Shown here piece after piece: positions 1-7,224 of a DNA stretch of 40,279 nucleotides (positions are counted from its first letter, which is position 1; each line of letters opens with the position of its first letter). Source of the DNA: Thiogranum sp. (GTDB lineage Bacteria; Pseudomonadota; Gammaproteobacteria; DSM-19610); assembly GCA_024102665.1 (NCBI GenBank), contig JAGFJP010000179.1, positions 1 through 40,279 on the forward strand, in the 5' to 3' direction. A program made the translations under genes and the position numbers. The notes under the pieces were generated by a model. It was given only the letters and a program-made list of their open reading frames with translations. It was not told where the DNA came from and did no database searches.

Positions 1-143
1 TGGAAGTGGCAATCCGTGTGAACAGCGTTTTCGCACCGCCAGGCAAGTTCCAGCAGCAATGACATATCGCCACTGTGACCCGCATCAGCCTGGCGGCCAG
101 CATATTTGCGGATACGCTCGATGAGCCGGGCGCTGTCGATCAT
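1..143 (-). CDS. Hypothetical protein, N-terminal 47 residues (runs off left edge)
   Basis: An open frame starts with ATG at 143 and continues through the window edge without a stop. It begins MIDSARLIERIRKYAGRQ. It lies 10 bp downstream of the blc stop on the same strand, so it could be the second gene of a blc operon. I do not recognise a family. There is no strong ribosome binding site before the ATG, and an in-frame stop at 171-173 limits any upstream extension. The rest of the gene is outside the window, so reality and function are both uncertain. Confidence 0.4.
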   Translation of the reverse strand, partial: MIDSARLIERIRKYAGRQADAGHSGDMSLLLELAWRCENAVHTDCHF

Positions 144-153
144 GGCAGCACAA

Positions 154-678
154 TCAATGCCGGACGTAGATCAGCTGCCCGGTGTCAAAACCCAGCTCGC
201 CCGCGCGGGCTACCAGCTGTTCAACGATGCCCGCGTCCAGATCCGGCTGTCGCGCCAGGATCCACAAATAGGATCTGCTCGGCCCGCATACCAGGGCATA
301 GCGATAGTTCTCGTGATCCAGTTCGATGATGTTGTAGCTGCCGTAAAAGGGGCCGAAGAATGACACCTTCAGGCGGCCGGTTTGTGGATCGTCAATGAAA
401 TACGCCTTGCCTTCGGCTTCCTTCCACGCGTCCTGCTCTGCGTCGTAGCCCCTGTTCAGGACCCGGATGCCGCCGTCGTCCCGCAGGGAATACTGCGCGC
501 TGACTTTCTGCAGCCCGCGCTCGAAGCTGTGATCGAGACGGGCGATTTCATGCCACTCGCCGAGGTAGCGATTGACGTCAAAACCGGATACCGGCGTGAC
601 ACCCTCGGGCAGGCCTGTACAACCGGTGGCCAGAAGGGCGTGGAACAACAACGCCAGAACCATATTGAACCGCTTCAT
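154..678 (-). CDS. blc: Outer-membrane lipocalin lipoprotein Blc
   Basis: This is a 174-residue bacterial lipocalin. The N-terminus is a lipoprotein signal with lipobox LATGC, lipidated at Cys20. Thr21 at +2 gives no inner-membrane retention signal, so the outer membrane is the expected site. The lipocalin signature GEWHEIARLD sits at about residues 40-49, and the C-terminus has the family's usual YLWILARQP and GFDTGQL blocks. Blc-family proteins bind fatty acids or lysophospholipids and are linked to membrane maintenance. The gene is divergent from the CarH-type regulator, and the shared 94-bp gap carries the 11-bp-spaced operator repeats, so light control is likely. A paralogous lipocalin lies in the lipid operon at 8.7 kb. 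Confidence 0.93.
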   Translation of the reverse strand: MKRFNMVLALLFHALLATGCTGLPEGVTPVSGFDVNRYLGEWHEIARLDHSFERGLQKVSAQYSLRDDGGIRVLNRGYDAEQDAWKEAEGKAYFIDDPQTGRLKVSFFGPFYGSYNIIELDHENYRYALVCGPSRSYLWILARQPDLDAGIVEQLVARAGELGFDTGQLIYVRH

Positions 679-714
679 AATCGATCACCGGGCCTGCATT
701 GAGTCGCAAATAAT

Positions 715-751
715 TGTACACTCCGGTCTTTCTCTATACAATCTTTGTACA
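715..751. promoter_or_regulatory. Putative CarH operator between blc and the regulator
   Basis: TGTACA lies at 715-720, TATACA at 735-740 and TGTACA at 746-751. The last two are separated by 5 bp, giving an 11-bp direct-repeat period as described for CarA/CarH operators. A -10-like TACAAT (737-742) lies 17 bp after TTGTAC (714-719) on the plus strand, so binding would cover the regulator's own promoter. On the minus strand, TTGGAC and TATAGA with a 16-bp spacer overlap the same boxes and could serve blc. The same TRTACA-N5-TGTACA pair recurs at 5385 and 5572. Confidence 0.7.
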
Positions 752-772
752 ACTGTCCAACAGCGAGCGACA

Positions 773-1705
773 ATGCCAGCCACCGCAAAACCCCCGGCAC
801 CACCCGCCGCAAGCCTGCTGCCGATACGCACGGTGTCCACCCTCACGGGTGTCAACGCCGTTACGCTGCGCGCCTGGGAACGACGTTACGGCCTGATCAC
901 CCCGCAACGCACACCCAAGGGTCACCGTCTGTACACGCCGCAGGATGTGGAACGCATCAACCGCATTGTCGAGCTGCTCAACCAGGGGATTTCCGTCAGT
1001 CACGTCAAGCCGCTGATTGAACAGGCGCCCGGGGACGAATCCGGCTCGCCTGCGACCGGGAGCACCGACATCTGGCTGACCTACCAGGACAAGATGATCG
1101 ACGCGATCGAACGGTTCGATGAACCGGCGCTGGATAACGCCTATAACGACGCCCTGTCGCTGTATCCTGTCGATATAGTGACCCAGCGCCTTGTCACGCC
1201 CCTGTTGCGGCTGCTCGGGGAACGCTGGCGAAACCGGGAAACCGGCGTCGCCGAGGAACACTTCTTTTCGGTTTACCTGCGCAACAAGCTTGGGGCGCGT
1301 ATTCACCATATGAACCAGCGCGGCAGCGCACCTTTGCTGTTGCTGGCCTGCCTGCCGGGTGAACTGCACGAAATCGGCCTGCTGTTCTTTGCGCTTGCCG
1401 CTGTCAGCGCCGGTTATCGTGTTCTGATACTCGGCGCCAATACACCATTGCAGCAGATTCCCGGTGTGCTCGACAAAAGACCGTGCGTCGGCGTTGTGCT
1501 TTCAGCCGTTTCGAAACCTGCGCGCGGTGTGTTCGAAATCGATCTGCCCGATCTGGTAAGCCGAGTCAGCATACCGGTTTTTATCGGCGGCAAAGCCGCC
1601 GTTTCCTGGCAGGACAAACTCGAAGAAGCCGGCATCATCGGTCTGGGCGAAAATATTTCGGCCGGTCTGCAGCTGGTAAACAAATCACTGAAAACGAACC
1701 GGTGA
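773..1705 (+). CDS. CarH/LitR-type MerR regulator with cobalamin-binding photosensory domain
   Basis: The protein has 310 residues. An N-terminal MerR winged helix (about 17-85) contains TLRAWERRYGL and the wing PKGHRLY. A helical B12-capping domain follows, then a Rossmann-like cobalamin domain (about 186-305). The capping domain carries the diagnostic Wx9EH motif (W152, E162, H163). The B12 domain carries ELHEIG with H199, the expected lower axial ligand. By analogy with CarH, the adenosylcobalamin form should be a dark-state tetramer that represses its operators and falls apart in light. I chose ATG 773 because the frame upstream lies inside blc antisense and the family begins here. The gene stops 7 bp before the photolyase, so the two are probably cotranscribed. 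The operator at 715-751 predicts autoregulation. Confidence 0.93.
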   Translation: MPATAKPPAPPAASLLPIRTVSTLTGVNAVTLRAWERRYGLITPQRTPKGHRLYTPQDVERINRIVELLNQGISVSHVKPLIEQAPGDESGSPATGSTDIWLTYQDKMIDAIERFDEPALDNAYNDALSLYPVDIVTQRLVTPLLRLLGERWRNRETGVAEEHFFSVYLRNKLGARIHHMNQRGSAPLLLLACLPGELHEIGLLFFALAAVSAGYRVLILGANTPLQQIPGVLDKRPCVGVVLSAVSKPARGVFEIDLPDLVSRVSIPVFIGGKAAVSWQDKLEEAGIIGLGENISAGLQLVNKSLKTNR

Positions 1706-1712
1706 CGCTGAA

Positions 1713-3170
1713 ATGGCCGCGGCTTTGCTCTGGTTTCGCCGCGATCTGCGCCTGGCAGACAATCCGGCCCTGCAGGCGATTATCGACGAAAATCTCGTCC
1801 CCATCCCTGTCTACATCCATCACGAAGCTGACGAGGAATGGCCGCTGGGAGAAGCCAGCGCCTGGTGGCTGCATCACAGCCTGACCGCGCTGCAACAGTC
1901 GCTGCGGGAACGCGGCAGCGATCTGCTGATCCTGCAAGGCGACCCGGCGACCGTCCTCGAGAAACTGCTGAAGCACTTTGGCGCCGCCGGACTTGCCTGG
2001 AATCGCTGCTACGAGCCGGCGGCTGTAAAACGCGACGAACACATAAAGCAGGCGCTCTCCCGCCAGGGCTATGACGTCAGCAGCCACAGTGCCGCATTGT
2101 TGCGCGAACCCTGGAACCATCTCAAAAACGACGGCACCCCGTACCGCGTGTTCACGCCCTTCTGGAAAGCATTGCACAGAACGGGCCCCGAGCGCGCAGC
2201 CCTGCCCGATATTGAGCGGCTGCCGGCTTGCGACCCCGGCGAATTGCCGGATTCGTTATCCGTCGACGCGCTCAGACTGCTGCCCGAAGTCGCCGGGGAC
2301 CAGGGGTTCTACCCGCTCTGGGAACCGGGTGAAAACGGTGCCTGGAAAGCACTGGAACGCTTTTGTGAAGACAGGTTGCCCGGCTATGCGGCCGATCGCG
2401 ACATCCCCGCCAGCTCCGCAACCTCGCGCCTGTCCCCGCATCTGCACTTCGGCGAAATCAGTCCGCTGCAAATCTGGCAAATGCTGTCCGGCCGCGCCGC
2501 CGTGACGGCGGATTCCGGAACAGTTGCAGCGAGCGAATCCTATCTGCGCGAAATCGCCTGGCGCGAATTCAGTTACCATTTGCTTTACCACTTTCCGTCG
2601 ACGCCGCTGAAAGCGCTCGACCCGCGCTTTGAAGGGTTCCCCTGGAGACGGCGATACCGGGATGAACTGCAACGCTGGCAGCGCGGACAGACCGGCATCC
2701 CGCTGGTGGATGCCGGCATGCGCGAACTCTGGGCCACGGGTTACATGCACAACCGTGTGCGCATGATAACGGCTTCGTTCCTGACCAAGAATCTGCTGAT
2801 TCCCTGGCAGGAAGGCGCACGCTGGTTCTGGAACACACTGGTGGACGCCGATCTCGCCAACAATACCCAGGGCTGGCAGTGGACCGCCGGCTGCGGCGCC
2901 GATGCCGCACCGTACTTTCGGGTATTCAATCCGGTTTTGCAGGGAGAGAAATTCGACAAGGACGGCCGTTACGTGCGCCGCTGGATACCGGAACTGGCGA
3001 AACTCGAAGACCGCTATCTGCACAGACCCTGGGATGCCAGCCCTGCTGCACTGGCGGATGCCGGCATCACGCCGGGCGAGAATTATCCGCGACCGCTGGT
3101 GGATTTACAGGAAAGCCGGCGACGTGCGCTGGGCGCCTGGGAACAGGTGAAGCGAAAGCAGAAAGCCTGA
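1713..3170 (+). CDS. phrB: Deoxyribodipyrimidine photolyase (class I CPD)
   Basis: This 485-residue flavoprotein should repair UV-induced cyclobutane pyrimidine dimers using blue or near-UV light. The N-terminal antenna domain starts LLWFRRDLRLADNPAL. The FAD and catalytic domain includes LREIAWREFSYHLL, MRELWATGYMHNRVRMI and the signature WTAGCGADAAPYFRVFNP. Length is normal for the E. coli PhrB class (about 470-490). The gene follows the cobalamin regulator by 7 bp. Regulator-photolyase operons of this kind are known in light-responsive Proteobacteria. Cryptochrome-like function cannot be excluded from sequence alone but is less likely. Confidence 0.95.
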   Translation: MAAALLWFRRDLRLADNPALQAIIDENLVPIPVYIHHEADEEWPLGEASAWWLHHSLTALQQSLRERGSDLLILQGDPATVLEKLLKHFGAAGLAWNRCYEPAAVKRDEHIKQALSRQGYDVSSHSAALLREPWNHLKNDGTPYRVFTPFWKALHRTGPERAALPDIERLPACDPGELPDSLSVDALRLLPEVAGDQGFYPLWEPGENGAWKALERFCEDRLPGYAADRDIPASSATSRLSPHLHFGEISPLQIWQMLSGRAAVTADSGTVAASESYLREIAWREFSYHLLYHFPSTPLKALDPRFEGFPWRRRYRDELQRWQRGQTGIPLVDAGMRELWATGYMHNRVRMITASFLTKNLLIPWQEGARWFWNTLVDADLANNTQGWQWTAGCGADAAPYFRVFNPVLQGEKFDKDGRYVRRWIPELAKLEDRYLHRPWDASPAALADAGITPGENYPRPLVDLQESRRRALGAWEQVKRKQKA

Positions 3171-3224
3171 TTCAACCGCATCGACAACAGGCGGTCCACC
3201 GGAAACCGCAGCCTGGCAGGCGCT

Positions 3225-3512
3225 TCAAGCCTGCTGCTTTCGAGCCGGGTCGAATATTTCCAGATGCTGCGGGTTGACGCAAAGCCGGTTCCTGCAGGAT
3301 TGCCTTATCAACATGTCTCGCGGCACCGGCCCGATGAAAGCTTCATAACTGACGTGCTCGGCGCTTTGCATGCGGACGTCGCCGTTTTCATCCCTGATCT
3401 TGAGGCGGCCGTAGCCGCTGTTGGAAATCTGCCCGGCCCACTCCCAGCACCCGGTTTCATTGTTTTTACGAACGCTCGTCAACAGGCGTTCCTGTATACG
3501 GCTCAAGCTCAT
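3225..3512 (-). CDS. Small HNH-endonuclease-like protein, first His replaced
   Basis: This 95-residue protein has the layout of small HNH nucleases: GCWEWAG (21-27), GYGRLKI (33-39), EHVSYEAF (52-59), then SCRNRLCVNPQHL (72-84). Asn80 and His83 are present. The family's first catalytic histidine, normally two residues before the Cys of HxCDN, is Gln71 here, so nuclease activity is doubtful. AGGGAGA lies just upstream of ATG 3512, which supports this start. It lies 28 bp after the molybdopterin-binding gene on the same strand and probably ends that operon. It may be a DNA-binding relic or a repurposed domain. Confidence 0.72.
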   Translation of the reverse strand: MSLSRIQERLLTSVRKNNETGCWEWAGQISNSGYGRLKIRDENGDVRMQSAEHVSYEAFIGPVPRDMLIRQSCRNRLCVNPQHLEIFDPARKQQA

Positions 3513-3540
3513 TGCAATCTCCCTGGATCAACAGCCACGT

Positions 3541-4290
3541 TCACGCGGCAACCTCGAACTCAAATAGCAGGCGCCGCTGTGTGAGCGCCGCAACCAGCCC
3601 GGCAAAGGCCGCATCCACCGCCACCTGTTCCCCGCGAAAACCGATCTCGACATTGTCGGGTTCGCCGAAGTGCGGGAGACTGAACAGCCGCGCTGCCGGA
3701 AATTCCCGCGTCAGCGCTTCCATCAGTCCCAGCAATTCGGACTCCGGCGCGCCGAACACGCGCAGCGAACGCTCGTGCGTCGCGCGACTTCCGGTTACCG
3801 GGTAATAGCGCTCCAGAACCCACTCCAGCATTGGCCAGGCCATGTTGGGAAATCCCGGGAAGAAGTGGTGCTCGTACAAGGTGAAACCGGGAATCCGGTT
3901 TACCGGGTTGGGGATCAGCAAAGCATCCTGCGGCAGTTCCGCCATGCGTATGCGGTTGGGATGGGCCGCATCGCCGAACTGCGCCTCGATCAGCGCAAGG
4001 GCCCCGGCGTGGACTTCCAGCGGACGGCCGAAGGCCTGCGCCGCCGCCTGGCGCGTGTTGTCATCCGGCGTCGCGCCAATGCCGCCGAAACACAACACGG
4101 GTTCGTTGTTCTCCTGCGTCTGGCGCAGGGTTTCGCACAAGCTCCGGCGTTCATCGCCGGCGAGCCGGTACCACCCCACCGCCATGCCACGCGCTCCCAG
4201 TGTCTCGATCACATGGGCCAGATGCTTGTCCAGGCGTTTGCCGCACAGCATTTCATCGCCGATCACCAGCACCCCGAACCGCGTATGCAT
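3541..4290 (-). CDS. Molybdopterin-binding (MoCF/CinA N-terminal-like) protein
   Basis: The 249-residue protein starts FGVLVIGDEMLCGKRLDKH and has GGIGATPDDNTRQA, matching the MoaB/MogA-like fold of the CinA N-terminal domain (GG-G-TPDD-T). It lacks the C-terminal nicotinamide-nucleotide amidase domain, which is encoded separately at 25.3 kb. I chose ATG 4290 because it starts at the family boundary and follows the upstream stop by 14 bp, with GGACGG as a possible ribosome site. A longer upstream frame would overlap the TudS gene with low-complexity sequence. It is the second gene of the leftward operon. The substrate is unknown. Confidence 0.82.
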   Translation of the reverse strand: MHTRFGVLVIGDEMLCGKRLDKHLAHVIETLGARGMAVGWYRLAGDERRSLCETLRQTQENNEPVLCFGGIGATPDDNTRQAAAQAFGRPLEVHAGALALIEAQFGDAAHPNRIRMAELPQDALLIPNPVNRIPGFTLYEHHFFPGFPNMAWPMLEWVLERYYPVTGSRATHERSLRVFGAPESELLGLMEALTREFPAARLFSLPHFGEPDNVEIGFRGEQVAVDAAFAGLVAALTQRRLLFEFEVAA

Positions 4291-4304
4291 ACGGACCGTC
4301 CGGA

Positions 4305-5285
4305 TCAGAGTGCGTTGCGCAGCATCAGTTCGCGCGGGTGCGGATTCATGTACACCTGCCGGCTGATGTAAGGGTGCGGGTTGCGGCGGAAATGATGCTG
4401 CAGCAGTGTCACCGGCACAACCAGGGGCACCAGACCACGCCGGTAGGCGTCGATGACGTCGACCAGATCTGCGCGATTGACGCTGTCGACGTGCCTGCGC
4501 AGGTAACCGAGCAGGTGCTGCAGAACGTTGACATGGCATTTGCGACTGGCCGGGCGTTTCAGGGCCAGCATTAGCTGTTCGATATAGCGGTCAGCAAGCG
4601 CATCCAGATCGGCAGTATCGAGGCGCGAAAGCAGGCGGCCGAGCTCTTCATAGACGCGTGGGCTGTGCGCGAGCAGCAACAGCTTGTGGCTGGCGTGGAA
4701 ATCGATCAGGGCCCGTTTGCCCAGCCCCTGCCGGCGCAGCGCCTGCCAGCGCGCGTAGACAAACACCCTGGATACGAAGTTCTCGCGCAAAACCGGATCG
4801 TTCAGCCTGCCCTCCTCCTCCACCGGCAACAGCGGATTGGCCTCCTGCACGGCCCGGGCAAAGATGCCGGTGCCGTGCGCATCAGGCATGCCTTTGTCGT
4901 TGTACACCTTGACCCGTTCCATGCCGCAGGTCGGCGAGTCTTTCTTGAAGACAAAGCCGCTCAGACCTTCCATCCGGGATGCGGCGCCGACGCTGTAGCT
5001 GCGCAGCGCGTCAGTCACATCAAGACTGGCGTCCTTGCTGCCGACTGCGCGCGGCGACTCGAGGTCACCGACCAGGCGTATCGTCGGGCGCGGCGTACCC
5101 ATGCCGATGGCCACCTCGGGACAGAAGGGCACGAAATCGAAATGCGCGCCGAGTACGTCGATCACGAAGCGGTTGCGTTTATGCCCGCCGTCGAAACGCA
5201 CTTTGGCGCCGATCAGGCAGGCGCTGACGCCGAGGCGCACGCGCCCGGAACCGGTTTCGGATTGGGTCTGCATATCAGTCGACAT
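4305..5285 (-). CDS. TudS (DUF523)-DUF1722 fusion, predicted Fe-S thiouracil/thiouridine desulfidase
   Basis: The protein has 326 residues and two domains. Residues about 18-165 are DUF523/TudS with conserved cysteines C23 (SACL), C55 (FCPEV) and C120 (SPTCG). In characterised TudS proteins three such cysteines hold a [4Fe-4S] cluster used to desulfurate 2-thiouracil. Residues about 190-315 match DUF1722 (YbgA), ending in HPYISRQVYMNPHPREL. The start at 5285 has an excellent AAGGAGAT site. An operator-like repeat pair overlaps its promoter at 5383-5410, so it should respond to the cobalamin regulator. A role in clearing photosensitive thiolated nucleobases is plausible but inferred. Confidence 0.88.
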   Translation of the reverse strand: MSTDMQTQSETGSGRVRLGVSACLIGAKVRFDGGHKRNRFVIDVLGAHFDFVPFCPEVAIGMGTPRPTIRLVGDLESPRAVGSKDASLDVTDALRSYSVGAASRMEGLSGFVFKKDSPTCGMERVKVYNDKGMPDAHGTGIFARAVQEANPLLPVEEEGRLNDPVLRENFVSRVFVYARWQALRRQGLGKRALIDFHASHKLLLLAHSPRVYEELGRLLSRLDTADLDALADRYIEQLMLALKRPASRKCHVNVLQHLLGYLRRHVDSVNRADLVDVIDAYRRGLVPLVVPVTLLQHHFRRNPHPYISRQVYMNPHPRELMLRNAL

Positions 5286-5382
5286 GTTTCATCTCCTTTT
5301 GCGGCGGGGACAGGACCGCCACCTTATATGGGCCTTGCTTGCGTGATGTCTTCGAAAGTGCATTGGTCCGTCGGTTCGGTAT

Positions 5383-5410
5383 TGTATACATTGATTGTAC
5401 AAGTTTTCAA
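5383..5410 (-). promoter_or_regulatory. Putative promoter and CarH operator for the tudS operon
   Basis: The plus strand has TGTATACA at 5383-5390 and TGTACA at 5396-5401, giving the TATACA-N5-TGTACA pair with 11-bp period. Read on the minus strand, TTGAAA (5410-5405) is a -35. TATACA (5388-5383) at 16 bp, or TACAAT (5386-5381) at 18 bp, is a -10. The repeats therefore cover the -10 and spacer, as expected for a repressor site. The start codon is about 100 bp downstream. Confidence 0.62.
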
Positions 5411-5550
5411 GCAAATCTTCTGCATCTGAAATACGACAATCAAATCAGTGTTCGATATTTTAATATTTAATATCAATCTATTATAGTTAATCTTCCGTAA
5501 AACAGTGAAAACCTCGATGCTTTGCCTGCGCCGGGAGTCGAAAACAGCGG

Positions 5551-5588
5551 TTGACAGCTTTACGGATTTTGTGTACAACTTTTGTACA
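5551..5588 (+). promoter_or_regulatory. Putative promoter and CarH operator for the lipid operon
   Basis: A consensus -35 TTGACA (5551-5556) is followed after 17 bp by -10 TACAAC (5574-5579). TGTACA boxes at 5572-5577 and 5583-5588 are 11 bp apart and cover the -10 and predicted start of transcription. The first gene starts at 5623 behind AAGGAGAA. The layout predicts repression in the dark and release in light. Confidence 0.7.
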
Positions 5589-5622
5589 TTGACAACAGGA
5601 CCCCGAAGGAAGGAGAACCGCC

Positions 5623-6687
5623 GTGAACGCAAACCAACGGGCAATCGACTGGACCGAACAGGGACTGGTTCCGGATTCCGTGATCCGGCACGGCATCCGG
5701 CGCCTGCTCAAGACGCGTCTCAAATCGCTGGGTGGTGGCGTGGAACGCCAGGCCCGCACCCTGGCGCGTTTCATTGCCGAAATGGATAAACAGGTCATCG
5801 CGCCTGTGCCGCACAAGGCCAACGAGCAGCATTACGAACTGCCCGCGCCTTTCTTCTCCGCCGTGCTCGGCGCGCGCCTCAAGTACAGTTGTTGTTACTG
5901 GCCGGAGGGCGTGAAGAATCTCGACGAGGCCGAGGAGGAAGCCTTGCGCGTGACATGCGAACGCGCCGGGGTTGCGGACGGCATGGACATTCTCGAACTC
6001 GGTTGCGGCTGGGGCTCGCTGACACTGTGGATGGCGGAACGTTTCCCCGCCAGCCGCATAGTCGCGGTGTCAAATTCGCTGGCGCAACGCTGCTTTATCC
6101 AGGAACAGGCAGAGCGCAGCGGGTTTGGCAACGTCGAGGTGGTCACCTGCGACATGAATGACTTCGCAACGTGCGAGCGCTTCGATCGCGTGGTGTCGAT
6201 AGAGATGTTCGAGCACATGCGCAACTACCGCCTGCTGTTCGCGCGTGTCGCGGACTGGCTGAAACCCTCGGGCAAATTCTTTCTGCACATCTTCTGTCAC
6301 CGCGCAGTGCCCTATGTCTTCGTCGATGAGGGTCCGAGCGACTGGATGAGTCGCCATTTCTTCACCGGCGGCATGATGCCGAGTGACGATCTGCCGCTGC
6401 ATTTCCAGGACCACATGCGCCTGCGGCAGCACTGGCGCTGGGACGGGCGGCACTACCGCGACACCGCCAATGCCTGGCTGGACAACATGGATCAGCGTCG
6501 TGATGAATTGTTGCCAGTACTGGAAAGTGTATACGGCGCGCACGCGACACAGCAGTGGTGGATGCGCTGGCGCATGTTCTTCATGGCCTGCGCGGAAATG
6601 TTCGGCTATGACGACGGGCAACAGTGGTGGGTCAGTCATTACCTGTTCGAAAAACCGGCAGACGGATCTGCGGTGCCCACGGCATGA
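5623..6687 (+). CDS. CFA-synthase-like SAM methyltransferase (short type)
   Basis: The protein has 354 residues and a class I SAM motif ILELGCGWGS (123-132), then VAVSNSLAQRCFIQEQA, SIEMFEHM and FFLHIFCH. It belongs to the cyclopropane-fatty-acid-synthase superfamily (COG2230). Its length and VSNS-QR-FI block resemble the coclaurine-N-methyltransferase-like branch more than E. coli Cfa. Cys90 (KYSC) and the His in LHIF correspond to the bicarbonate-site residues of Cfa. The GTG start has a strong AAGGAAGGAGAA site. It is the first gene of the light-controlled operon and overlaps the next gene by ATGA. The substrate is probably an unsaturated acyl chain of a phospholipid, but this is inferred. 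Confidence 0.86.
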   Translation: MNANQRAIDWTEQGLVPDSVIRHGIRRLLKTRLKSLGGGVERQARTLARFIAEMDKQVIAPVPHKANEQHYELPAPFFSAVLGARLKYSCCYWPEGVKNLDEAEEEALRVTCERAGVADGMDILELGCGWGSLTLWMAERFPASRIVAVSNSLAQRCFIQEQAERSGFGNVEVVTCDMNDFATCERFDRVVSIEMFEHMRNYRLLFARVADWLKPSGKFFLHIFCHRAVPYVFVDEGPSDWMSRHFFTGGMMPSDDLPLHFQDHMRLRQHWRWDGRHYRDTANAWLDNMDQRRDELLPVLESVYGAHATQQWWMRWRMFFMACAEMFGYDDGQQWWVSHYLFEKPADGSAVPTA

Positions 6688-7220
6688 ACATACTGATCAA
6701 TATCGTCGCCTTCCAGCTGGGCTGGTTTGCCTGTGTGCTGGGTGGCGCCAACCAGCTGCCCTGGCTGGGTACCCTGACGGCAGTGCTGATCGTCGCCTGG
6801 CACCTTGGCCAGGCGCATCGACCCGCGCGTGAATTCACCCTGCTGGCGGCGGTCGGCGCGCTGGGCGCGTTGTGGGACAGCCTGCTGGTGGCCGCCGGCT
6901 GGCTGGCATATCCCTCCGGGATGCTTCTGGCCAACACCGCGCCGCACTGGATCGTCGCCATGTGGGTGCTGTTCGCCTCCACGCTCAATGTGTCACTGCG
7001 CTGGCTGCGAGGCCGCTGGATCGTCGCCGCAGCGCTGGGTGCGGCGGGCGGCCCCCTGGCTTACTATGCCGGCGCCGGACTCGACGGCGTGGTGATTGCC
7101 GATCCTGTGCCCGCCTTTACCGCGCTGGCGCTTGGCTGGGCGGCATTCGTGCCACTGCTGAGCAAACTGTCGATCCGTTTCGACGGCATGCGCGCTGTAC
7201 CCGGAACAGCCGGAGCCTGA
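6684..7220 (+). CDS. DUF2878 family membrane protein
   Basis: This 178-residue protein is mostly hydrophobic, with about five or six membrane segments. It starts INIVAFQLGWFACVLGGANQ, which is characteristic of DUF2878. ATG 6684 overlaps the stop of the preceding methyltransferase (ATGA), indicating translational coupling. The biochemical role is unknown. The family is repeatedly found with CFA-synthase-like genes and DUF1295, so a role in membrane lipid handling is likely. Confidence 0.83.
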   Translation: MNILINIVAFQLGWFACVLGGANQLPWLGTLTAVLIVAWHLGQAHRPAREFTLLAAVGALGALWDSLLVAAGWLAYPSGMLLANTAPHWIVAMWVLFASTLNVSLRWLRGRWIVAAALGAAGGPLAYYAGAGLDGVVIADPVPAFTALALGWAAFVPLLSKLSIRFDGMRAVPGTAGA

Positions 7221-7224
7221 AGCG

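Larger units (their letters stand above)
5286..5622. other. AT-rich divergent promoter region
   Basis: This 337-bp gap separates the leftward tudS operon from the rightward lipid operon. Its middle (about 5430-5500) is strongly AT-rich, including runs such as ATATTTTAATATTTAATAT, in contrast with the GC-rich genes on both sides. It carries the two operator and promoter sites listed separately. The AT block may act as an UP element or bind nucleoid proteins. I see no gene in it. Confidence 0.7.

Noticed and set aside
3216-3234. GCAGGC...GCCTGC hairpin between phrB and the HNH-like gene
   Set aside because: The stem is only 6 bp with no T-run on either strand, so it is not a convincing terminator.
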